Of a DNA stretch of 6,464 bases, positions 1 through 5,975 are shown piece by piece. The notes beneath the pieces were generated by a model, which worked only from the letters and a program-made list of their open reading frames with translations, had not been told where the DNA came from and made no database searches. Source of the stretch: an uncultured Bacteroidia bacterium (GTDB taxonomy: Bacteria; Bacteroidota; Bacteroidia; Bacteroidales; UBA932); NCBI GenBank assembly GCA_902796455.1, contig CADBPH010000097.1:1-6464 (forward strand), written 5' to 3'. Each line of letters starts with the position of its first letter. The first letter of the stretch is position 1. The translations under genes and the position numbers were made by a program.

Positions 1-628
1 CATAAACCATGCCGATATCAAAGAGGGGGTATCCATAGCTGAAGTCCCCCAAGTCAATGAAGTACCTTTGTTTGCCGACAAAAATCGCATTCCCGAACTG
101 CAGGTCTCCGTGGAGGGCGGTATCGGCATCGGGCACATCCGCGATGAACCGGCCGATCCGGTCCTTCTCCGGGGCGGTAAAAAAGGGATTGTCCTCCAGC
201 AGTCGGTAATACCGGTCTTTCACGTTGTCGAACAGGGAAGTATCTACGCGGGTAGCATGCAGTTGCAGGCACATCTGCGCGAAGTCGCCGGCATATTCCG
301 CCACATGCTGCGGGTCGTCTCCGACCGCCCGGGCGATGGATTTCTTCCCGGGGATGCGCTGGAACCGGATGCCGAAGCGCTGGCCGTCCGTGACGAAATC
401 GCCGGGGGCGGGAGTCGGGATGCCGGTCTTGTACACGAGGCTGGAAATCCGGTACTCATCGCGCGCCTGGGCGGATTTCCCGGGATCATACATTTTCAGC
501 ATGACTGCGGGGTCGTCCCGGTGATTGTAGCTCTTGCCATTGGCCCCTCCGCCGGTGCAGCGGTAGTCCTTCAAGTCAATCCGGATGGGTTCGTCGTTCC
601 ACTGTTTCATCGTAGGCATCTTATTCAT
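1..628 (-). CDS. APH-fold small-molecule kinase (phosphotransferase family), 3' end cut by window
   Basis: This is a partial gene: 209 codons are visible and the frame is open at the left edge. The product has the aminoglycoside-phosphotransferase/choline-kinase fold (Pfam APH, PF01636) and most resembles the TIGR02172 family of putative kinases. Visible motifs, numbered from the start at 628, are a glycine-rich loop TGGGANGKSY (25-34), the N-lobe lysine K45 in VMLKMY, the helix-C glutamate E58, the catalytic loop HGDLQFGN (H173, D175, N180) and the metal-binding D192 in FIDLGD. All key residues are present, so it is probably an active kinase; the substrate is unknown. Three in-frame ATGs (628, 619, 610) could start it. 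The first overlaps the upstream hydrolase gene by 8 nt, and no ribosome binding site decides between them. It is the last visible gene of the alarmone operon. Fold call is firm, substrate and exact start are not. Confidence 0.85.
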   Translation of the reverse strand, partial: MNKMPTMKQWNDEPIRIDLKDYRCTGGGANGKSYNHRDDPAVMLKMYDPGKSAQARDEYRISSLVYKTGIPTPAPGDFVTDGQRFGIRFQRIPGKKSIARAVGDDPQHVAEYAGDFAQMCLQLHATRVDTSLFDNVKDRYYRLLEDNPFFTAPEKDRIGRFIADVPDADTALHGDLQFGNAIFVGKQRYFIDLGDFSYGYPLFDIGMVY

Positions 629-1202
629 CTGTAAACACTTGCAGGACAAGTCGTTTGAATTCATCATAAGCAGCCGTCCCGTCCAGGGAGGACAGGGCGT
701 CCATCAGCCCGCGGTAGTGCCAGGCATGGGATTCCTTGTCCTTGACATGGAACAGATTCCACAGCGAATCCCCCTGGAGGGCATAATCCCGGGCAATCGC
801 CCGCATGTTCGAGAGTTTGTCCCCGAGGGCGACTATTTTTGCGTCAGGGGAGGCTGTACGGAGGTGCTGCATGGCAATCCGTTTGCGGTCATGCCAGCTG
901 TCGGCGGCGTGGGTGCCGGGAAACTCGGTATCGCTTTCTTCTTCCACGATCCGGGCAATCCGGTCTCCGAAAGTTTTCCGGAGGTCCTCGACTGTCAAGT
1001 CCGTGTCTTCCAGGATGTCATGCAGGGCGGCCGCCGCGAGCAGCTCCTGGTCCGACGTCATGGTCGCGACGATGGCCATTGCTTCCAACGGGTGGACGAT
1101 ATAGGGGAACCCCTTTCCCCGCCGTTCGGTGCCGGCGTGGGCTTGGACGGCAAAGCGGATCGCGTTGTCCAGCAGAGAAGTGTCAAGTTCGGAATTTCCC
1201 AT
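621..1202 (-). CDS. Small alarmone hydrolase (HD-domain, MESH1/SpoT-hydrolase type)
   Basis: This 193-aa single-domain protein belongs to the HD phosphohydrolase family that removes the 3'-pyrophosphate from (p)ppGpp (HD_4/SpoT hydrolase, Mn-dependent). Visible motifs are the N-terminal FAVQAHAG (17-24), H37 in YIVHP, the H61-D62 pair followed by E65-D66 in LHDILEDT, SWHDRK (102-107), and D128 with N132 in GDKLSNMR. H37, H61, D62 and D128 correspond to the four metal ligands and E65/D66 to the catalytic pair of MESH1, so the enzyme looks intact. There is no synthetase, TGS or ACT domain, and the length is typical for a stand-alone hydrolase. It starts only 3 nt after the stop of the synthetase gene, and its end overlaps the kinase gene, indicating one transcript and probably coupled translation. 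The likely role is to degrade the neighbour's product or act as an enzymatic antitoxin (inference). Specificity for ppGpp, pGpp or (pp)pApp cannot be read from the sequence. Confidence 0.92.
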   Translation of the reverse strand: MGNSELDTSLLDNAIRFAVQAHAGTERRGKGFPYIVHPLEAMAIVATMTSDQELLAAAALHDILEDTDLTVEDLRKTFGDRIARIVEEESDTEFPGTHAADSWHDRKRIAMQHLRTASPDAKIVALGDKLSNMRAIARDYALQGDSLWNLFHVKDKESHAWHYRGLMDALSSLDGTAAYDEFKRLVLQVFTDE

Positions 1203-1205
1203 GGG

Positions 1206-2270
1206 TCACTGGTTCATGAAAGGCATGCAGGTGGCTTGCTTGAGCATCATCGCCGCCATCGTCTCGTTGCTGGCCGAGGGACCGTTCAGGGTATCGAACA
1301 AGAACTTCAGGCCAGCCTTGCCGCTGCCGGAGCGGAGGAGGTAGGCGATGCAGAGATTCTGCGGGCCGATCGAGGAAGAAATAATATCCAGATCGGTCAG
1401 GCTGATTTGGTAACAGGCAATCTGGTACGCCCCTTCCGCGTAGTCGCGGATCAGGTTGGCGATATCGCCGATGGTCTTGAAACCGAAACTCTTGAACACC
1501 GGCAGGAATCCGTCCAGCGGAACGGTTTGGATTTCCGCCTGGTTGATGGCGGCGATTTTCCGGTTCAAGGCCTTGAACGGTTCCGCGGCGAGGTAGCTGC
1601 GGAAGGTATCCCCGTCCAGCGGGACTTCGTCGAGATTCCCGGACGCGACGAGGGCCTGCATTTTCCGGCGGTAATTGTTGATTTCGGTCCGGATCAGGCT
1701 GAATTGTTCGTCTGCCAGTTCCAGCATGCCGGCGAGCCGGCTGAGGTTGCGCAGGTATTCTGTCGGGACTTCCACGCCGGATTTATAGCCGATATCGTGG
1801 TTCATGTTGGCCCAGGCATGCTGCAGGACGGTCCGCATCTGGATTTCGAAACGGAACCGGTTCATTTCCGGGGCCCCCTGTCGGAGGCATTCCGCTTCGG
1901 GAAGCCGGCAGATGTAATGCAGGGACAAATAGCCGAACCGGTCGGTCTGGTGGATTTTCCGCTTGTCGATCGAATTCTCCCAGTCGATTTCGAAAATCCG
2001 TTCCAGGACAGAGGCGACTTTGTCGACATCGTCGGTGTAGAACGTGATGATCCGCAGCCCGACAATGTCGGTAATCTCCTCGATGGACGGGTATTTGTTG
2101 CCCTTGCGTTGCAGTTTCCCGATTAGGGATTCTTCTGATTTGATCCGGGACTCGATGGCGGCGACCAGAATGCCGGCGTCAGTAAATACTTCACGCAGAT
2201 GAGCGGACAGGTATCCGTTCATTTTGCGGTAAATGGGGAGGTTTTCCCGGTATTGATCCAATATGGCCAT
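1206..2270 (-). CDS. RelA/SpoT-domain alarmone synthetase with long C-terminal extension
   Basis: This 354-aa protein carries a RelA/SpoT nucleotidyl-pyrophosphotransferase domain (PF04607) in roughly residues 35-165. Such enzymes transfer pyrophosphate from ATP to GDP/GTP; toxic relatives make (pp)pApp or pyrophosphorylate tRNA. Motifs seen are the basic ATP-binding stretch SRIKSEESLIGKLQRKG (41-57), D68 in TDIVGLRI (catalytic Asp position), Y114 in RFGYLSLH (guanine-stacking Tyr position), E142 in FEIQMRT (catalytic Glu position), and HAWANMNHDIGYK (151-163). It lacks HD hydrolase, TGS and ACT domains, so it is not a long RelA/SpoT. After a helical segment (about 170-205), residues 215-354 form an extension that I do not recognise and that exceeds the size of ordinary small alarmone synthetases. 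ATG 2270 is preferred over an in-frame TTG at 2285, which lies inside the possible promoter. It is first of a three-gene operon with a hydrolase and a kinase. Synthetase domain is sure; housekeeping versus toxin role is open. Confidence 0.92.
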   Translation of the reverse strand: MAILDQYRENLPIYRKMNGYLSAHLREVFTDAGILVAAIESRIKSEESLIGKLQRKGNKYPSIEEITDIVGLRIITFYTDDVDKVASVLERIFEIDWENSIDKRKIHQTDRFGYLSLHYICRLPEAECLRQGAPEMNRFRFEIQMRTVLQHAWANMNHDIGYKSGVEVPTEYLRNLSRLAGMLELADEQFSLIRTEINNYRRKMQALVASGNLDEVPLDGDTFRSYLAAEPFKALNRKIAAINQAEIQTVPLDGFLPVFKSFGFKTIGDIANLIRDYAEGAYQIACYQISLTDLDIISSSIGPQNLCIAYLLRSGSGKAGLKFLFDTLNGPSASNETMAAMMLKQATCMPFMNQ

Positions 2271-2274
2271 GGAA

Positions 2275-2282
2275 CAAAGATA
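2275..2282 (-). promoter_or_regulatory. Candidate Bacteroidetes -7 promoter element (TATCTTTG)
   Basis: Read on the minus strand this octamer matches the Bacteroidetes sigma-ABfr -7 consensus TAnnTTTG exactly. It lies in the 90-nt gap between the cytochrome operon and the alarmone operon, 4 nt before the ATG at 2270. Initiation a few bases downstream would give an almost leaderless mRNA. No convincing TTTG -33 element is visible at the usual 19-21 nt spacing. Position and match are suggestive, but an 8-mer with two free bases can arise by chance. Confidence 0.4.
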
Positions 2283-2360
2283 CAAAAACAGTTGGAAGAA
2301 AAGATGCCAGACGCATGATATTCTTGTCTTTTGCCATGGATTGGGAGAAAACCGGGCTGT

Positions 2361-4151
2361 TTATGCGTAGGAGTGCATGCCTCCCAGAATCAGGTTTACC
2401 CCGAAGTAGGTTATCAGCACGCAGAGGAAAGCGAAGATCGTGTACCAGTGGAAGAAGTTCGGTTTGCGGAAGGCTTTCAACGATCCGCCGTGCAGGGTGA
2501 ATGCGTAAACAAGCAAGGTGACAAGCGCCCAGGTTTCTTTCGGGTCCCACGCCCAATAGCTGCCCCAGGAGATATTGGCCCATACTGCGCCGAGGAAGGT
2601 CCCGAATGTCAGAAGGAACACGGCTGGGTACAGGACGACGAGACTGACGTCACGGAGCCGCTCTTTCGTTTCCTCCGACGGGACCGCGACCCCCATGATG
2701 CCGTTGAGCATCACCAATCCGAAAAGGGTATATGACATCATCATGCTGAGGACGTGGATCGAAAGGAGCGGCGACCTCAGGACCGGCATGAGCGGCGTGA
2801 TATGGGGGCTGACGCCTTCACGACTGGCGAGCAGCATGGTGAATCCGGCCAGGAGGAAACCGAGCGGCTCAATCAGCGGGAACCGCCGGAACAGCAGGAG
2901 GATGGCCAAGGTGGAAAACCACGCCATCAGCATCATGACATTGTATCGTCCGACATAGGGCCCCGTGCCGGAAACATACCATCTCAGGCCGATGACAAGA
3001 CAAAGGTATAGCCAGATCAGGATCGCCACCAAAGCCCCCGCGTAAAGGATCCATGCGGGATATTTCTTCCTTTTGGTGATCAGGATGCCCCCGAGGATGA
3101 ACAGCAGGATTCCCAGTGTCAGGCAGAGGATGGCTTCTTCTTCCTTTCCTTCGGAGAGGCTTTCCCGGACAAGGGATGGCGATTTCCGGATGAAGGTCCA
3201 CAGGTTTTCCTTTTCAAATACGGCATCGGGGAGTTGGCCTTCGCCCGCATACCAGGAGACCGTTCCGGCCGAATCGGCGACGGGGAAGAGCGGTACCTTG
3301 TCCAGGTTCTCAAGGGCGGTGTCCAACCCTGTTTCTTTCAGGTAAGTGTCGAAGGGACAGACCCTGTGCCCATAATAGACATACATCCGGCCCAACGCTT
3401 TTTTCACGGCTTTGCTTTCCGCACGGGAAGAGGCGGCAGGGACCAGGAGCAGGAAGGATATCGCAGCCGTGAACGCGGCAACCCTTTTGAGGGCGGCACG
3501 GAAAGCGCTGTTTTTCTGGAAAAAGAATCCGATCATGGAAATCAGGAGCAGCAGATACCCGGCATAGGTGATCCGGACACCCCACGGATCATGGCTGACG
3601 GCCAGGATGCTGCCTTTTCCGTCTTCATCATAATCTGCCTGGTAGAAGCGGTATCCGCGGTATTTGGCAATGTTGTTCATGGAGATTTCAACGGCTTTCC
3701 CTTCAGGGATGAAGGTGATGGCCGAACGGTAGTCCGAAGGCATCTTGGATCCGGGATGATAGGCAATGTCGAAGGCGTCGAGCCGCATGGAGAACGGCAG
3801 CGGGACCGGGGTGCTGTCCTCTGATTCGAAAGCGGCGGATTCCGCTCCTTCCCTCAAGTGAATGCTCCCGCTTTCCCCGAACAGGTGCGTGGTGAGGGCT
3901 CCTGCCAGAATGACGACGAAACTCAGGTGGATGCCCAGGGTGAAGACCTTTTTGGGGACACCGGCCGAAAAGAAGAAGATGAGCCCGAATATGGCGGTAA
4001 GCGCCCACACGATGATGAAAACGGGATTATGGTAAATCAGGCGGAACGCTTCTTCGGTCCCGCGCAACTTTTCAATGACGGTGGCAGCCATCATCATCAG
4101 GATGAGGACTGCCACCGCCAGAAAAGATAGGTTTTTCGTTATTTTCTTCAT
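2361..4151 (-). CDS. ccsBA: Fused ResB-CcsA cytochrome c synthase (System II cytochrome c biogenesis)
   Basis: This 596-aa polytopic inner-membrane protein exports heme and attaches it to CxxCH motifs of c-type cytochromes. The N-terminal ResB/CcsB-like half has hydrophobic segments at about 8-25, 45-62, 71-89 and 194-212 around a short periplasmic region containing THLFGESGSIHLREG (88-102). The C-terminal half is CcsA (Cytochrom_C_asm, PF01578), with about eight membrane segments after residue 340 and the heme-handling WWD motif WANISWGSYWAWDPKETWA (524-542). The four functionally important histidines of CcsBA proteins are placed as expected: H75 in the ResB membrane helix, H466 in LLSIHV, H554 in FTLHGG and H593 in GMHSYA at the extreme C-terminus. 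At under 600 aa it is compact compared with the roughly 900-aa Helicobacter fusions. The start is ATG 4151, sharing one base with the DHOR stop (TGATG); the frame is open 47 codons further upstream, but that stretch is spurious, lying out of frame inside the DHOR gene. Its likely client is that neighbour. Confidence 0.93.
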   Translation of the reverse strand: MKKITKNLSFLAVAVLILMMMAATVIEKLRGTEEAFRLIYHNPVFIIVWALTAIFGLIFFFSAGVPKKVFTLGIHLSFVVILAGALTTHLFGESGSIHLREGAESAAFESEDSTPVPLPFSMRLDAFDIAYHPGSKMPSDYRSAITFIPEGKAVEISMNNIAKYRGYRFYQADYDEDGKGSILAVSHDPWGVRITYAGYLLLLISMIGFFFQKNSAFRAALKRVAAFTAAISFLLLVPAASSRAESKAVKKALGRMYVYYGHRVCPFDTYLKETGLDTALENLDKVPLFPVADSAGTVSWYAGEGQLPDAVFEKENLWTFIRKSPSLVRESLSEGKEEEAILCLTLGILLFILGGILITKRKKYPAWILYAGALVAILIWLYLCLVIGLRWYVSGTGPYVGRYNVMMLMAWFSTLAILLLFRRFPLIEPLGFLLAGFTMLLASREGVSPHITPLMPVLRSPLLSIHVLSMMMSYTLFGLVMLNGIMGVAVPSEETKERLRDVSLVVLYPAVFLLTFGTFLGAVWANISWGSYWAWDPKETWALVTLLVYAFTLHGGSLKAFRKPNFFHWYTIFAFLCVLITYFGVNLILGGMHSYA

Positions 4152-5953
4152 CAGATAGAATCCACGAACTTGATGACGGCATCCCGGTCTTCCTTGGTGA
4201 GGCGGTAGAACTGCTCTACACTGGAATAGGCGTCGCTCTCTTTGCTGAACCCGTGCCACATGATGGCTTCCAGGGTATTGCGGGCCCGGCAATCATGCAG
4301 GCGGTCGGCTGCACCTGTATTCACCTGGGAAAGTCCGCGTCCCCAAAGCGGCGTGGTGCGACACCAGGTACCGTGGATATCGTTTGCCATGTAGAGACGG
4401 TGCTGGATGAAGTCCGAATACGGGTAGATGGTCTGATGCGCATACCGGGGCAGCGGTTTTCCTTTATTCAAAGCAGGCGACCAGTAATTGTCGTCGCCGG
4501 TTTCCCATTTCGGCCGGTGGCAGGAAGCACATCCCATCTTGACGAACAGTTCCTTCCCCCTTTGGACGCGCTTGTCTTGCAGATTCCGCGCGCGGGGGAT
4601 GGAAAGGCCGCGGTGCCATACCATGAAGTCATAGAATTCATCGGCAGTCATTTCCGGCTCGAAATTATGGTAGGCATTGTCGAATTGGTTCGTCGACGGA
4701 GAAAGGAGAGCCAGGATCGCCTCGCTGACTTCTTCCCGGGTAACAGAACCGTCTTTGTCCACATCGACGCGGTAGGGAGAGGAGGTATCTGCCAGGATGG
4801 CGTCGATCACTTCGTCATTCTTCGACATTGCTTTCGCCCAGGCGGCCGTCGTGTAGAGGAAGGGCCGGTCGGGACGGGAAACATTGGTGATATTCCAGAT
4901 GGCATTGGCTCCGGCGCCGTCCTGAAGGGTTCCGCGAGTCATGGCATATGTAAATTTCTTCAGGAGCTTTCCGTCCATGTATTCGTCTCTCTCATAATAG
5001 TTTCCGTCGGCGTCATATCCGGCGCCGAAGACGCCCGGCTGCCAGTTGTGGTAGTAAGCCGAGGGGGCGAAGTCATCTGCCCCTTTGTCCCAGAAAGCGG
5101 GATTCAGGTCAACGTACTTGGCTTCTTCACGGTACTGCTGTCGGATGTCATTCTGGTCGATGGCATCGATGATGCCCGAGCCGATGACGCCGATGGTCGA
5201 TTCGAGGCGGTACGCAATCTGGGCACCGGCTGCCCTTGCGGAGGCATGGGGCGTGGGATCCGTGTTGAAAGCATTTTCCGGAATCGTCACTTCGGGGTAG
5301 ATGAGGGCATAGGTCTCACCATCCTCGAAACGCATCGGAAGCCCGGATGGCATGGAGGTGACATTGTGCCAGATTATCTGGATCTTGGACTCATCGATGG
5401 GCGGAAGGAAAGGGGCATTAGCCATGGTTTGCGGCATGCCGGTGACTTCGGCTACATACGGGCCGTCATTGGTCGCATCGGTTCCATGTGGATTGTTCGG
5501 CTCCCCTGTTGCACGGTATACGACCAGCAGGTATCCGTTGCCGGAAGCCCGGGAAGTGTTTGCCTCATAGACGACCTGGCGTTTCCCATGGCCATATCCG
5601 GGATGGCAGTCCAGACACGATTTCCGGACGCTGGCCGGTCCGAGCCCCTTGAACGGAGGCGTGTTGAGGGTGACATTCCGCTCGAAAAAGAATTCTCCGT
5701 GCACAAAGGCCTGGGTAAGGCCCTGGGCCGTGACGGCGGGCGCCTCATCCTCATAACAGCTGGCAAGAACGTTGTCCGTGGTGCCGAGTTTTCCACCCGG
5801 ATACCATTCGGATGCGTCAAAATTTCCGACGGACTTGCCGATAAAACTGCTTTCCCCCTGTCCGGACGATTTTTTGGAATCATTGTCCTTCACACAGGAA
5901 ATAACGCTGAGGGAGAGAAAGCACCCAAGAGCAATCAAATTCTTTATATTCAT
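4151..5953 (-). CDS. Di-heme c-type cytochrome lipoprotein of the DHOR family
   Basis: The 600-aa product matches di-haem oxidoreductases (DHOR, PF06537; often annotated thiol oxidoreductase or putative peroxidase). Two heme-binding motifs are present: C113-L-D-C-H117 in the typical SCLDCHPGYGHG context after FKGLGP, and C475-A-S-C-H479 in GKELFVKMGCASCHRP. The family C-terminus follows: TTPLWGRG (533-540), RLHDCRAR (551-558) and AIMWHGF (563-569). The N-terminus is a lipoprotein signal with lipobox VISC (Cys20), followed by V-K-D-N-D, which resembles a Bacteroidetes surface-export signal, so an envelope location, perhaps the cell surface, is inferred. A perfect EF-hand loop (397-408, D-x-D-x-D-G with E at position 12) lies between the two hemes. 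Relatives usually read HDGRAR where this protein has HDCRAR. It follows the imelysin-like gene by 22 nt and overlaps the heme-attachment gene by 1 nt. Imelysin-DHOR pairs occur in iron-uptake clusters of Gram-negative bacteria. The substrate is unknown. Confidence 0.9.
   Translation of the reverse strand: MNIKNLIALGCFLSLSVISCVKDNDSKKSSGQGESSFIGKSVGNFDASEWYPGGKLGTTDNVLASCYEDEAPAVTAQGLTQAFVHGEFFFERNVTLNTPPFKGLGPASVRKSCLDCHPGYGHGKRQVVYEANTSRASGNGYLLVVYRATGEPNNPHGTDATNDGPYVAEVTGMPQTMANAPFLPPIDESKIQIIWHNVTSMPSGLPMRFEDGETYALIYPEVTIPENAFNTDPTPHASARAAGAQIAYRLESTIGVIGSGIIDAIDQNDIRQQYREEAKYVDLNPAFWDKGADDFAPSAYYHNWQPGVFGAGYDADGNYYERDEYMDGKLLKKFTYAMTRGTLQDGAGANAIWNITNVSRPDRPFLYTTAAWAKAMSKNDEVIDAILADTSSPYRVDVDKDGSVTREEVSEAILALLSPSTNQFDNAYHNFEPEMTADEFYDFMVWHRGLSIPRARNLQDKRVQRGKELFVKMGCASCHRPKWETGDDNYWSPALNKGKPLPRYAHQTIYPYSDFIQHRLYMANDIHGTWCRTTPLWGRGLSQVNTGAADRLHDCRARNTLEAIMWHGFSKESDAYSSVEQFYRLTKEDRDAVIKFVDSI
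4730..4765 (-). other. EF-hand calcium-binding loop encoded within the DHOR gene
   Basis: Codons 397-408 of the DHOR protein encode a 12-residue loop, DVDKDGSVTREE, with Asp at positions 1, 3 and 5, Gly at 6, Val at 8 and Glu at 12, which is a complete EF-hand pattern. A helical flank follows (VSEAILALL). A second, degenerate Asp-rich stretch sits at residues 314-325 (DADGNYYERDEY). Calcium binding is inferred from the pattern only. Confidence 0.75.
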
Positions 5954-5975
5954 GGATCAACGTTATTGTTTCTGA

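Noticed and set aside
54..272. 72-codon minus-strand frame near the left edge
   Set aside because: It overlaps the kinase gene in another frame. The kinase frame holds the catalytic motifs HGD and IDLGD across this stretch, so the short frame is a shadow.
585..2126. 513-codon plus-strand open frame
   Set aside because: It lies opposite the synthetase, hydrolase and start of the kinase, all of which have clear family motifs. Its translation shows no recognisable motif and an odd Gly/Val/Asp/Arg-rich composition typical of an antisense shadow in GC-rich coding DNA.
2271..2285. TTG start five codons upstream for the synthetase
   Set aside because: It adds only MYLCS, overlaps the candidate promoter element, and a standard ATG is available at 2270.
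2271..2360. Terminator between the two operons
   Set aside because: The only hairpin found is a 4-bp stem (ATGC/GCAT with a GTCTG loop, about 2303-2315) followed by an interrupted T tract. It is too weak to call, so read-through between operons remains possible.
4152..4292. 47-codon N-terminal extension of the CcsBA frame
   Set aside because: It lies inside the DHOR coding sequence in another frame, is Arg/Pro/His-rich and unlike a membrane protein N-terminus. ATG 4151 gives the normal MKKITKNLSF plus hydrophobic start.
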